From: a bacterium
Lineage (GTDB): Bacteria > JAMCPX01
Assembly: GCA_021787665.1 (NCBI GenBank)
Contig: JAJYLN010000001.1
Span: forward strand, 1-64,000
Reading direction: 5' to 3'
DNA length: 64,000 nt
Shown here: piece after piece, positions 55,579 to 64,000 of the stretch
Layout of the letters: each line of letters begins with the position of its first letter
Numbering within the stretch: the first letter of the stretch is position 1
The notes under the pieces: model-generated
Databases searched by the model: none
The model's input: only the letters and a program-made list of their open reading frames with translations
What the model was told of the DNA's origin: nothing
Position numbers and translations under genes: made by a program

Positions 55579-58005
55579 TTACTGACGGATGGTCGCACCC
55601 GGCACGTTTACACCGGCCGTGAGGTCATAGAAGGCCTTTTGCAGCAGTATGACGTCGAACGCCGTGTTGTGGATGCCATAGCTCCCCTCGTTGTCGACCA
55701 TGTACCAGTTGTAGACAGCGTCCCTCTCCTGCGTAGTCGCCGTGGGCCATACCGCGAAGGTCGTTCCCGTCAATGAAACATACGGGACCGATCCCACCCT
55801 GGTACTCGGTATCGTGATCGTCCATGACAACGCGGCCCCGTTGATGTCCGTCGTACTGACGGTACAGGGCTGACCCGCGCCCGTCGTTATAGCGCACGCG
55901 AGCACGCTCAGGAGTCCGTGGACCTGGTCCTGAACCCCCTCCTGGGCGCCGGTGGGGTCTCCGTCCCAGTTCGCAGTCGGATACAGTGGATCTATCGTAT
56001 CGAAGCCGTACACGGCGATGCTGCCCGCATGGCAGGTATCGCACACGGCGACATGATCGTTGCCGGCCGCGTCTGTCATCATGAAGGTATGTTCCCCGGT
56101 CGTGTCGTAGCCTGGCTGCCCCGGGGCCGGCGTCTGTGCCATATGACAGGTCACACAGAGGTTCGTAAGGTCCCCGGCCCCTGCATGATATGAGTTTTCA
56201 GTTATAGACGATGCGTACGGCCCGGCGCCGGCAAGGGTAAAGCCCTGGCCCTGGGCGAACACCTCCGCAGTCGTATATCTCGGCTCGCTTCCGCTGTTCG
56301 CGGCCGCATCCGGACTTGCGTTACGATCCGTGTGACATTTCATGCAGAGGGCGCCCTCGCCTACGTTCGCCATCATAAAGGAGCCCCCGGCAACCGCGAC
56401 GCCGGCATACACCCGCAACGAGTAGGGATTCGCGCCGCTATGGGGGTCGTGGCATGCAACACAGTTAACGGGCTGCTCATTGGATGTTATAAACGGTACC
56501 ACGCCGTTCCCTTCCATGTTCGTATCGACGATATCAAGCGACCAATGACACGCCCTGCAGGACGTATACCGGGACGGCGAGAGATCGCGGCCCCCGGGCG
56601 ATACAGATTCGGCATGGGGAGAGTTGAGCCACTGTGTATACTCCGGGTTGAAAGGCGCATTATCATGGCATTGCGCACACACGCTCGTATCGAATGAATA
56701 CGAGCCTGTGTGCGTTGACCCCGGACCGTGGCACGACTCGCAACCGACGTTTGCCATTGCCTGCAGGCCTGACGGCAGCTCCTGATAGGATACCGGCAGG
56801 GTCAGTTCCCACCCGAGGTCACGCGCTATATCATCGAACCCCCCGTTGTTCGCGCTCTGCGTCCTGTCGAAGCCCGTGGTATGGCATTGCAGGCAGCCAT
56901 CGTCCACCGTATAGGAAGACCCCAGTACGTCGAAGGCTCCTGCGTGCCCGGTCGTCTTATAGCCCGTCGTAACGTCCGTCATCATGCTGCCATCGTGGCA
57001 GACCTCGCAGTCCGCAGCGCCGACAAAGCTGTTCGCCGTCACGGTGAACACCTCGTTCACGGTACCACCCCCGGTGCCGGCCTCGAGGTTGATGATATAG
57101 TCCCCGCTCATGTCCGGCACAAACGACGGAGTCTGTGATGAAGGAAAGTCGAATACGGCTGCAGAGTCCGGGGGGGTCGACACGAAGGTCCACAGGTACG
57201 AAGTGATAGCGCTACCGGAGGACGTATGAAGCCCACCGTTCAGGTAAACCACGGAACCCGCAGGCACATTTGCCCGCTCCGTGGCCTCATTGGAGAACAG
57301 GTACCCTGCCTCGTTCGTTATCACGGGCTTTGGCTGGGCGGAGGTCACTGAAACACTCGCGGAGTCCGAAAACCCGTTCGCTGTGGCATAGACCACGAAC
57401 GTGTACGAGCCGGTCTGTGACGGCGAGATACCGAGCAAACCGAAGCGGTCGGGTACACTGACCAGTTGGTCTATCGGCAGGGTCGTAAATGACGGGGTAG
57501 CTGTCGTGTCGGACATCATCGCAACCGCCGGCCCTGCAACCTGTACCCACTGATAGGCAATCGGTGCATTGTCGTATGAAGAGCTCGCCCGTGCCGAGAG
57601 CGCCACTGGAGCGCCATAGCCTACGCTGAACTGGTCACTGCCAGCGTTCGCGATGATTATCGATTTCGCCGGGTACCTGCTCAGATAAAGGTCGAGTCCG
57701 CTGACGCCGGACGCTGTGACGAGGACGAAGTCCGTTGTCTGGGAGATGTAGCCGGATGCCTGGGAGGTAAGCTTATAGCTCCCGATGGGCAGGGACGGCA
57801 GGGCGAAGCCCCCGTCGGCCCCTGTCGTCGCGGAAATCCCGAGGGGAGCAGTCGTTACGATTGCCGATGGTATCGGCGTCCCCGTTCCGAGGACCAGGAC
57901 ATGGCCTGCAAGGGACGCGGATGAGGCCCCCGGATTGCCCTTTTCGCAACCGTACCCTACCACAAGGGTAGCTACAGCAAAAAACAACATAAAGTTTTTC
58001 ATCAT
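55579..58005 (-). CDS. Nine-heme c-type cytochrome with carboxypeptidase-regulatory-like and PKD-like domains
   Basis: Exported 808-residue protein, with signal GYGC near residue 20 that may be a lipobox. Residues about 30-110 resemble a carboxypeptidase-regulatory-like domain (AGHVLVLGTGTPIPSAIVTT). About 115-320 resemble PKD/beta-sandwich domains (IANAGSDQFSVGYGAPVAL). Nine CXXCH heme sites follow between about residues 331 and 657: CEVCH, CLQCH, CESCH, CAQCH, CRACH, CVACH, CMKCH, CVTCH, CDTCH. Additional histidines near the motifs can serve as distal ligands. It is probably an outer-surface or periplasmic electron carrier needing the CcsA-type system encoded at 37 kb. A TATAAT -10 lies 28 nt upstream, with a GAGGAAGG ribosome site. 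Confidence 0.9.
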   Translation of the reverse strand: MMKNFMLFFAVATLVVGYGCEKGNPGASSASLAGHVLVLGTGTPIPSAIVTTAPLGISATTGADGGFALPSLPIGSYKLTSQASGYISQTTDFVLVTASGVSGLDLYLSRYPAKSIIIANAGSDQFSVGYGAPVALSARASSSYDNAPIAYQWVQVAGPAVAMMSDTTATPSFTTLPIDQLVSVPDRFGLLGISPSQTGSYTFVVYATANGFSDSASVSVTSAQPKPVITNEAGYLFSNEATERANVPAGSVVYLNGGLHTSSGSAITSYLWTFVSTPPDSAAVFDFPSSQTPSFVPDMSGDYIINLEAGTGGGTVNEVFTVTANSFVGAADCEVCHDGSMMTDVTTGYKTTGHAGAFDVLGSSYTVDDGCLQCHTTGFDRTQSANNGGFDDIARDLGWELTLPVSYQELPSGLQAMANVGCESCHGPGSTHTGSYSFDTSVCAQCHDNAPFNPEYTQWLNSPHAESVSPGGRDLSPSRYTSCRACHWSLDIVDTNMEGNGVVPFITSNEQPVNCVACHDPHSGANPYSLRVYAGVAVAGGSFMMANVGEGALCMKCHTDRNASPDAAANSGSEPRYTTAEVFAQGQGFTLAGAGPYASSITENSYHAGAGDLTNLCVTCHMAQTPAPGQPGYDTTGEHTFMMTDAAGNDHVAVCDTCHAGSIAVYGFDTIDPLYPTANWDGDPTGAQEGVQDQVHGLLSVLACAITTGAGQPCTVSTTDINGAALSWTITIPSTRVGSVPYVSLTGTTFAVWPTATTQERDAVYNWYMVDNEGSYGIHNTAFDVILLQKAFYDLTAGVNVPGATIRQ

Positions 58006-58186
58006 TATACCCTTCCTCAGTTCATGTCACTTTATTATAGACAATACTAACTTTTACGTTTTGTCAACACGGGGCCTTATGACAGATTGGATTGCATTTT
58101 CAACGCGGGTGGCATATTGCTATGCTATCGATGGAGTGGGAGCATGATCATGATACACGACAACAGAAATCATCCGGGAGGGCTGC

Positions 58187-59185
58187 ATGCCTGAACTGAG
58201 AAAAGACCCGATCCTGGGCAGGTGGATCATCATATCTACGGAGCGGTCAAAGAGACCTTCCGACTTCAATGACAAGCACGCGGAAAAATCCGAGAACGGC
58301 TTTTGTCCCTTCGATTACGGCAACGAGGACAAGACACCGCACGAGATCCTCGCCATACGGAAGAACGGGAGCCTGCCGGACAAGCCGGGCTGGTCGCTGC
58401 GCGTGGTACCGAACAAGTTCCCGGCACTCAAGATCGAGGGCGACCTGAACAGGGAAGGCAACGGCATGTATGATAAGATGGGCGGTATAGGGGCACACGA
58501 GGTGATCATCGAGACCAGCGAGCACAACAGGATCATGTCGTCGTTCTCCCTCCAGACGATGAAGGAGGTGCTGTGGACGTACCGGGAACGGATCCGGGAT
58601 TTGAAGCGGGACAGGAGGTTCAAGTATATTCTGATCTTCAAGAACCACGGCGCTGCTGCTGGCGCGTCCCTCGAGCATACGCACTCGCAGCTTATAGCTC
58701 TGCCTATCGTGCCCATTACCGTGGAGGAAGAGCTCCACGGTGCGAAGGACTACTACGAGTACAAGGAGCGGTGCATATTCTGCGATATGATACGGCAGGA
58801 GATAACTGAGAAGGAGAGGCTGGTGACCCAGAACGTGGACTTCATCGCCTTCACGCCGTACGCCTCGAGGTTTCCATTCGAAACGTGGCTCCTCCCAAGA
58901 AGGCACTTCTCCCACTATGAGACAGCATCCGATGATATGCTCGAGAGCCTCGCAAACCTGTTCCTCGAGGTGATAGGCAAGCTCGACAAGGCGCTGGATT
59001 ACCCGTCGTTCAACTTCATCCTTCATACCTCCCCGCTCACCCTGGACCAGATCGACTATTACCACTGGCACTTCGAGATTATCCCCGTCCTCACGAAGGT
59101 TGCAGGCTTCGAATGGGGGACCGGGTTCTTCATCAATCCGACCTCGCCGGAAGAGGCCGCAGCCTACCTGAGAGAGGTATCGTGA
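58187..59185 (+). CDS. galT: Galactose-1-phosphate uridylyltransferase
   Basis: HIT-superfamily enzyme of 332 residues exchanging UMP between UDP-glucose and galactose 1-phosphate. N-terminal LRKDPILGRWIIISTERSKR, the zinc-site segment CPFDYGNED, the GASLEHTHSQLIALP catalytic HxHxQ block (about 160-175) and CIFCDMIRQE are present. ATP adenylyltransferase-like relatives are an alternative, but the zinc cysteines and the neighbouring glycogen synthase gene favour GalT. Ribosome site GGGAGGG. The glgA GTG overlaps its stop (GTGA). Confidence 0.93.
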   Translation: MPELRKDPILGRWIIISTERSKRPSDFNDKHAEKSENGFCPFDYGNEDKTPHEILAIRKNGSLPDKPGWSLRVVPNKFPALKIEGDLNREGNGMYDKMGGIGAHEVIIETSEHNRIMSSFSLQTMKEVLWTYRERIRDLKRDRRFKYILIFKNHGAAAGASLEHTHSQLIALPIVPITVEEELHGAKDYYEYKERCIFCDMIRQEITEKERLVTQNVDFIAFTPYASRFPFETWLLPRRHFSHYETASDDMLESLANLFLEVIGKLDKALDYPSFNFILHTSPLTLDQIDYYHWHFEIIPVLTKVAGFEWGTGFFINPTSPEEAAAYLREVS

Positions 59186-60651
59186 TCATCGTCCATGCGG
59201 GCCCGGAGGTCGTCCCGTTCTCGAAGACGGGCGGCCTCGCCGACGTCCTCGGTTCACTCCCGCTCTCGCTTGCGGACCGGGGTAACGAGGTCATCATCGT
59301 ATCGCCGCTCTATCGGTCTGTGATGGCCAGGAAGCCGTTGAAGCTGGACACGTCACTCAGCGTACCGCTGGGAGACAGGACGCTGCCAGGCGATGTTTAT
59401 TGGATCAAGATCAACGAGCATACGAAGGCCTACTTCATCGCGAACGACGCCCTGTTCCTGAGGGACGGGCTTTACGTGGATCCCGGCGGCGTGGACTATA
59501 AGGACAATGCCGCACGTTTCATATTCTTCTCGAGGGCCGTACCGGAGCTGCTGGGAAAGCTGGGTATCGTGCCGGACGTCGTGCACAGCCACGACTGGCA
59601 GTCCGGACTCGTACCGGTCTACCTGAAGACGCTGTACCGTGACCGCTTCAGGGGCGTCGCATGCGTGTTTACCATCCACAACATAGGCTACCAGGGGACG
59701 TTCTGGCACCTCGACATGCCGTTGACCGGTCTCGGGTGGGAGTATTTCACCAAGGAATACCTCGAATTCTACGGAAAGATCAGCCTGCTCAAGGCCGGTA
59801 TCGTGTTTGCGGATGCCGTAACGACCGTAAGCCCGACCTACAGCAGGGAGATACTCACGCCGGAGTTCGGGTACGGTATGGAAGGGGTGCTGCGTAGCAG
59901 GGAGCCGGACCTGTACGGCATTCTCAACGGCGTTGACTACGACCAGTGGGCCCCGGAGCACGATAGGTTCATTCCGCACCCGTACGGAGCAGACGAGATC
60001 GACCTGAAACACGACAATAAGATAACCCTGAACAGGATGTTCGGCCTGGACAACAGCAGCACACCGATCATCGGCATGATAACCAGGCTCACCCAGCAAA
60101 AGGGCATAGACCTTGTCGAAGGCGCAATCGGCAGAATGGTGGCCATGGGACTCAAGCTCGTCCTGCTGGGGAGCGGGGACAGGGCATACGAGGACAGAAT
60201 ACGGAACATCGCGGCCAGGTACAAGGGGAGGGTCGGCGCGAAGATAGGCTTCGATAACAGCCTCGCACACCTCATAGAGGCCGGAGCGGACATGTTCCTC
60301 ATGCCGTCCCTGTATGAGCCGTGCGGACTCAACCAGATGTACAGCCTGAGGTACGGGACTGTACCCGTGGTACGGGCAACCGGCGGTCTGAACGACACGA
60401 TTACCGAATACGATCCGTCGCACGAGACGGGTAATGGGTTTAAGTTCAGTGACCAGAGCGCCGATAGTATGCTGCTGGCACTGAAAAGGGCCGTCGACAC
60501 CTATACCGACAGGCAGAGGTGGCAGAGGCTCTCCCGGGCTTGCATGTCCTATGATTTCTCATGGCACAGGAGCTCGCAGGACTACGAACTCCTGTACCGG
60601 GCTTATGGAACGCGGTCCTACCTGCATGGAGATCGCGGCAAACCTGCTTGA
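59182..60651 (+). CDS. glgA: Glycogen (starch) synthase, GT5
   Basis: ADP-glucose-dependent elongation of glycogen. The product is 489 residues from a GTG that overlaps galT (GAGAGG 5 nt upstream). KTGGLADV, the ADP-glucose-binding motif, is at residues 15-22. DVVHSHDWQSGLVPVYL, YGILNGVDYDQW, IGMITRLTQQKG and EPCGLNQMYSLRYGT complete the two Rossmann lobes. The C-terminal tail after YELLYRAYG is short and unlike most GlgA tails. It lies against an Rhs remnant, so the last dozen codons may have been altered by that insertion. Confidence 0.95.
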   Translation: MIIVHAGPEVVPFSKTGGLADVLGSLPLSLADRGNEVIIVSPLYRSVMARKPLKLDTSLSVPLGDRTLPGDVYWIKINEHTKAYFIANDALFLRDGLYVDPGGVDYKDNAARFIFFSRAVPELLGKLGIVPDVVHSHDWQSGLVPVYLKTLYRDRFRGVACVFTIHNIGYQGTFWHLDMPLTGLGWEYFTKEYLEFYGKISLLKAGIVFADAVTTVSPTYSREILTPEFGYGMEGVLRSREPDLYGILNGVDYDQWAPEHDRFIPHPYGADEIDLKHDNKITLNRMFGLDNSSTPIIGMITRLTQQKGIDLVEGAIGRMVAMGLKLVLLGSGDRAYEDRIRNIAARYKGRVGAKIGFDNSLAHLIEAGADMFLMPSLYEPCGLNQMYSLRYGTVPVVRATGGLNDTITEYDPSHETGNGFKFSDQSADSMLLALKRAVDTYTDRQRWQRLSRACMSYDFSWHRSSQDYELLYRAYGTRSYLHGDRGKPA

Positions 60652-60654
60652 GAA

Positions 60655-60941
60655 ATCCCTATCGCCGGGTAGTAATAGCGGTTCATGTTGTAGTACAGGC
60701 CGCTCTCGGCATCTGCTTACATGCCGGGGAATCTCAGGTTGTTGGTGATGGTGGCTGTGCTTATGGTCGCCTGGCCGAAGGGATCATAAGAAGCTTGCCA
60801 CACCACATTCTGGTTCTGGTCGGTCATCTCTGTCGGAGTTCCGAGATGGTCGAGGTGGTAATAGTACACCTGCTCATTGGAAATCTGTGCATGGGTAAAA
60901 CTGGCTTCCATGAAGCTTATTGTTAGCACAGTACCTAACAT
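60655..60941 (-). pseudogene. Rhs/YD-repeat C-terminal fragment, broken
   Basis: The minus-strand frame reads YYYHLDHLGTPTEMTDQNQN, then VVWQASYDPFGQ and NNLRFPGM, then TAA, and continues in the same frame as ADAESGLYYNMNRYYYPAIG. This is the hyperconserved core-end motif of Rhs proteins, normally FPGQxxDxETGLxYNxxRYYDPxxGRY. Only about 95 codons remain, with an in-frame stop and no toxin tip or repeats. The upstream end has a signal-like run (MLGTVLTISFMEA). It sits between glgA and an ABC exporter, next to a G/C-rich inverted repeat. Confidence 0.8.
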
Positions 60942-60954
60942 AATGATAGCAAGG

Positions 60955-61000
60955 AAATCCCCCTTCCTCCTTTGACAAGAGGGGAAGGAAGGGGGGATTT
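60955..61000. repeat. Imperfect inverted repeat (REP-like hairpin)
   Basis: AAATCCCCCTTCC and its near-complement GGAAGGGGGGATTT flank a 20-nt centre. C/T-rich inverted repeats of this type occur as dispersed intergenic elements in deltaproteobacterial and Nitrospirota genomes. Only one copy is seen here, beside the Rhs fragment. Confidence 0.65.
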
Positions 61001-61062
61001 ATCCGGGGAGCGTTCTCCTCTGCCTATTGCCTTTTCCCCTAATACTTGATTAGCTTGTACCC

Positions 61063-61809
61063 GTGATCAGGATCGAATCAGTGACAAAGATGTTTACCGC
61101 CTTCAGGGCCGTGGACAGCGTCAGCCTCGAGATAAAGGATGGGGAGCTGTTTGCACTGCTCGGTCCCAACGGTGCCGGCAAGACGACCCTGATGAAGATG
61201 ATCGTAGGACTGCTGAACCCGACAGCCGGCAATGTCTTCATCGACGGGCACAGCATCCTGAGAGAGCCCGTGGCAGCGAAGAGGCTGATGGGCTATATCC
61301 CTGACAGGCCGTTTTTGTACGAGAAGCTGACGGGTCTGGAGTACCTGCTGTTCGTCGCAAACATGTATCACCTCGACGGAAATACCGTCGAGAAGCGGGC
61401 TCACGAGCTCATTGATTTCTTCTCGCTCGGGAGCTTCGAGCACGAGCTCATCGAGGGTTATTCTCACGGCATGAAGCAGCGGCTCGTGTTCGCCTCGGCC
61501 ATGATTCATAGTCCCCAGTACTTGATAGTGGATGAGCCCATGGTGGGACTCGATCCCAGGGGCATAACGCTGCTGAAGGCCATCTTCCGCGGCATGAAGA
61601 AAAAGGGGCGAACCATCCTCATGTCTACCCACGACCTCCCTGTCGCGGAGGAGATGTCCGACCGGGTAGGCATCATAGACGGGGGCAGGATCATTGCTCT
61701 CGGCACACCGCAGGAGCTGAGGGAGCAGGCCGGCATACGGGGAGGCACGCTCGAGAACGTGTTCCTGAAACTCACGCACGAGAATATCATCGAGGAGCTG
61801 GACCTATGA
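61063..61809 (+). CDS. ABC transporter ATP-binding protein
   Basis: A 248-residue ATPase of the ABC-2/CcmA-like export class. Walker A GPNGAGKTT (about 33-41), a degenerate signature YSHGMKQR (about 131; usual form LSxGxxxR), Walker B YLIVDEPMVGLDPRG and the switch STHDLPVAEEM. The start is GTG with no clear ribosome site; the first ATG would remove the first beta strand. Its stop overlaps the permease ATG by 4 nt. Substrate unknown. Confidence 0.9.
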   Translation: MIRIESVTKMFTAFRAVDSVSLEIKDGELFALLGPNGAGKTTLMKMIVGLLNPTAGNVFIDGHSILREPVAAKRLMGYIPDRPFLYEKLTGLEYLLFVANMYHLDGNTVEKRAHELIDFFSLGSFEHELIEGYSHGMKQRLVFASAMIHSPQYLIVDEPMVGLDPRGITLLKAIFRGMKKKGRTILMSTHDLPVAEEMSDRVGIIDGGRIIALGTPQELREQAGIRGGTLENVFLKLTHENIIEELDL

Positions 61810-63494
61810 CCGGGCTGCTGGGTCCTTCCTTTCTGTCCCTGAAAAGGACTCTCTCATGGGGAAACAGAAGGAACCGCCTGAAGATCGCCGGTATCGCACT
61901 CATGGCGATGGGCTTTTTCATCGGGGAATACATCTTCTTTGCCAGGATACTCGTTTACTTTTCGAGTACGGAGCTCATTGGCAGGCTCCTGATTGGGAAG
62001 ATGCTCTCCATGGCAGACTTCATCTTCTTCGCGATGCTCGTGTTCAGCAATATCATCACCTCCCTGTCGACCTACTACATGTCTGACGACATCACGCTGA
62101 TGCTCAGTGCACCGGTCACGCTCGAGCAGTTCTTCTACGCCCGACTGATGCAGACCATTACCAAGAGCTCCTGGATGGTACTGTTGTTTGGCATGCCCAT
62201 CTATCTTGCCTACGGGACCGTACTCGGCGGTGGTATCGGCTACTACGTCATTATGCTTACCGGCATCGTCGCCTTCATCTTCACGGCATCTGCGGCTGGC
62301 ATCCTGTTCACCATCGTATCTGCGTACATCTTGCCCGCACGGCGCTTCAGGGAGCTGATGCTCTTTCTTTCCATCCTGTTTTTCATCGCGGTGTATGTGG
62401 GCTTCAGGATGATGAGGCCGGAGCGATTCCTGGATCCGCAGAGGTTCGCGAACGTCATGGGCTACCTTTCGACGCTCAGGTCGTCCCAGTCCATTCTCCT
62501 CCCGAGCACATGGCTGAGCTCATCGCTGATGTCGGCGATCTACCGCGCCTACGCACCGTCGCTCAGAGACCTGTTTCCGCTCGTCTCGACGGCGTTAGGG
62601 CTCGTTTCCGCCGGCGTGTTCGCCACCTACCTCCTCTACCGGCCGGGCCTTACGAAGGCGCAGGAGTCGAAGAACGCACGGTTCAGCGACAAGGGCGTGA
62701 TACACAGAATTACGGACGCTCTGAAGAGGAAGGAGACCCTGTTCGCGAACGCCGTGGTAAGGAAAGACATGCTGAGCTTCTTCAGGGACACCACGCAGTG
62801 GTCACAGCTCCTGCTGATCGGCGCACTCATCCTCGTGTACGTCTACAACTTCACGGCTCTGCCGCTCAAGGAGATACCCCTGCCCACGATCTACCTGAAG
62901 AACGCCGTAGCCTTCTTCAACCTTGGACTCGCGGCGTTCGTCATAACAGCGATATCCGCTCGATTTGCGTTTCCAGCCGTGAGCCTCGAGGGCCGGGCGA
63001 TGTGGCTCATCAAAGTATCGCCCAACGACCTCGCCGAACTGATCCGGGCTAAGATAGCCTATAACCTTTTGCCCCTCGTGATCATCGCCGCTGCGCTCGT
63101 GTTCTTTACCAACCGCGTACTCGGCGTATTCCCCTATATCATGTGGCTCTCCCTCTTTACGATCGTGCTGCTCACGGCGTCCATCACGAATTTTGGCGTC
63201 AGCTTCGGCACTATCTACCCCAGGTACCATTACGAAAACGTCGCCGAGATAGCGATGGGCTTCGGCGGGCTCGTGTTCATGATAACGAGCCTCGTTGCCA
63301 CCGGCGTCGTACTGCTCGTCCAAGCCGTACCGACCTACACTGTCATGAAGGCGCTCGCGTTCGGATCCAGTCTGACGTTCTACGACTATATCTGGGTCAT
63401 CATCTTGTATTTATTGTCCGTTTCTGTTATCATATACCCTGCACTATACGTACGGGACAGGGCTCTGGACGCCATAAAACGAACGGAAGGATAA
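61806..63494 (+). CDS. ABC transporter permease, ABC-2-like
   Basis: A 562-residue integral membrane protein with about 12 hydrophobic helices. Paired N- and C-terminal halves give the look of two fused ABC-2 half-permeases. It is cotranscribed with its ATPase (4-nt overlap). Large soluble loops near 290-330 carry basic residues. No substrate motif is visible; exporters of this type move drugs, lipids or peptides. Confidence 0.85.
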   Translation: MTGLLGPSFLSLKRTLSWGNRRNRLKIAGIALMAMGFFIGEYIFFARILVYFSSTELIGRLLIGKMLSMADFIFFAMLVFSNIITSLSTYYMSDDITLMLSAPVTLEQFFYARLMQTITKSSWMVLLFGMPIYLAYGTVLGGGIGYYVIMLTGIVAFIFTASAAGILFTIVSAYILPARRFRELMLFLSILFFIAVYVGFRMMRPERFLDPQRFANVMGYLSTLRSSQSILLPSTWLSSSLMSAIYRAYAPSLRDLFPLVSTALGLVSAGVFATYLLYRPGLTKAQESKNARFSDKGVIHRITDALKRKETLFANAVVRKDMLSFFRDTTQWSQLLLIGALILVYVYNFTALPLKEIPLPTIYLKNAVAFFNLGLAAFVITAISARFAFPAVSLEGRAMWLIKVSPNDLAELIRAKIAYNLLPLVIIAAALVFFTNRVLGVFPYIMWLSLFTIVLLTASITNFGVSFGTIYPRYHYENVAEIAMGFGGLVFMITSLVATGVVLLVQAVPTYTVMKALAFGSSLTFYDYIWVIILYLLSVSVIIYPALYVRDRALDAIKRTEG

Positions 63495-63498
63495 CGAT

Positions 63499-64000
63499 AT
63501 GAAAAAAACCATGGTCAGCGAACTGAAGGATGGCATGATAGTCGACAGCACTTTTCTCATCAAGTCAAAGACCTACGGAACGGGCAAGACCGGTAAAGAC
63601 TATCTGACCCTCATCGTGGGCGACAAATCCGGGGATATGGATGCCCGGGTATGGGACCATGCCAAAGATATAGACTCGATGATCGACGTGAGCAACATCG
63701 TCCAGATACGGGGCAGGGTGAACAACTACAAGGGAAAGCTGCAGATCTCCATAGATGAAATACGGTGGATAGACAAGACCGCGGTCGAGATGGCTGACTA
63801 TCTGATGACCGCTGCCCGGCCAGCGGACGAGATGCTCAACGAGCTCAAGATGTTGATGACGACCGTCGGAGACGAGTACCTGAAAGCGCTCGTGGACCTT
63901 TTCTTTGCAGATGAGCAGCTCGTGGCCGCGTTCAAGACGGCGAGCGCAGCGAAGTCCATCCATCACGCATACAGCGGCGGGCTGCTCGAGCATACGCTCA
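63499..64000 (+). CDS. YhaM-like 3'-5' exoribonuclease (HD domain), partial
   Basis: The gene runs off the window end; 167 codons are visible. The N-terminal OB-fold (GTGKTGKDYLTLIVGDKSGD, then VVNIVQIRGRVNNYKGKLQIS-like text) is followed by a helical linker. The start of an HD domain, SIHHAYSGGLLEHTL, contains the first metal histidines. OB plus HD in this order is the YhaM/CBF1 family of exoribonucleases. It begins 4 nt after the permease stop. Confidence 0.85.
   Translation, partial: MKKTMVSELKDGMIVDSTFLIKSKTYGTGKTGKDYLTLIVGDKSGDMDARVWDHAKDIDSMIDVSNIVQIRGRVNNYKGKLQISIDEIRWIDKTAVEMADYLMTAARPADEMLNELKMLMTTVGDEYLKALVDLFFADEQLVAAFKTASAAKSIHHAYSGGLLEHTL

Noticed and set aside
59353-60423. 356-codon minus-strand frame opposite glgA
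   Set aside because: Antisense shadow of glgA.

Overview
The window is 64 kb of bacterial chromosome from a Gram-negative organism. Evidence for an outer membrane includes lipoprotein signal peptides, a TolC-type channel, a beta-barrel candidate and a LolA-like protein. Gene content points to an environmental, probably anaerobic or microaerophilic lineage of the Desulfobacterota/Nitrospirota type: a nine-heme c-type cytochrome, a hemerythrin behind an FNR-like box, a ccsA-hemA-hemC-cobA/hemD operon, FolE2 beside QueD, a B12-dependent acyl-CoA mutase with its own corrinoid adenosyltransferase, and a very long glutamate dehydrogenase. I cannot name a species from sequence alone. Most of the window is tightly packed operons with 4-17 nt overlaps.

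Layout. (1) 0.1-7.2 kb: leuS, long-form glutamate dehydrogenase and an MBL hydrolase on the minus strand, then a decayed PAS/HD-GYP gene. (2) 7.3-20.8 kb, minus strand: a 45-residue secreted peptide gene with its own terminator, tRNA-Phe, and two runs of genes. The upstream run (LysM protein, mannose-6-P isomerase-type cupin, mannose-1-P guanylyltransferase, UDP-HexNAc dehydrogenase, epimerase) makes surface-polysaccharide precursors. The downstream run (LSm-like protein, pepA, cobO, mutase, CorC-type protein, FAD oxidoreductase, phosphoesterase) starts behind a promoter whose spacer is filled by an 18-bp perfect palindrome. (3) 21-31.4 kb: an SGNH lipoprotein, pabB-pabC, a B12-binding radical SAM enzyme, then a five-gene plus-strand operon (lipoprotein alpha/beta hydrolase, beta-barrel candidate, membrane nucleotide cyclase, NTF2-like lipoprotein, LolA-like protein). 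(4) 31.4-36 kb: an M20 amidohydrolase with pyrK, an AT-rich 0.7 kb gap with triple repeats and a 16-codon lysine-rich ORF that has its own promoter, ribosome site and terminator, then an acyl-CoA ligase. (5) 36-41.8 kb: tetrapyrrole/cytochrome operon. (6) 41.8-46.9 kb: a stand-alone transpeptidase, a tRNA nucleotidyltransferase-family gene, a Crp/Fnr regulator, rsmG, queD and folE2. (7) 46.7-50 kb, minus strand: PilZ protein, XRE regulator, gyrB and a 41-residue membrane protein coupled to gyrB. (8) 50-55 kb: TetR-controlled EmrAB-TolC-type efflux operon. (9) 55-64 kb: hemerythrin, nine-heme cytochrome, galT-glgA, an Rhs remnant with an inverted repeat, an ABC exporter and a truncated YhaM-type exoribonuclease.

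Cross-cutting observations: at least five genes (MBL hydrolase, pabB, radical SAM, Crp-like regulator, PilZ) have a sigma70-like -10 box only 5-9 nt before the start codon and no Shine-Dalgarno sequence, suggesting leaderless transcripts. Two promoters carry perfect palindromes inside the 17-bp spacer. Several genes too short for routine calling (16, 41 and 45 codons) have strong expression or coupling signals.
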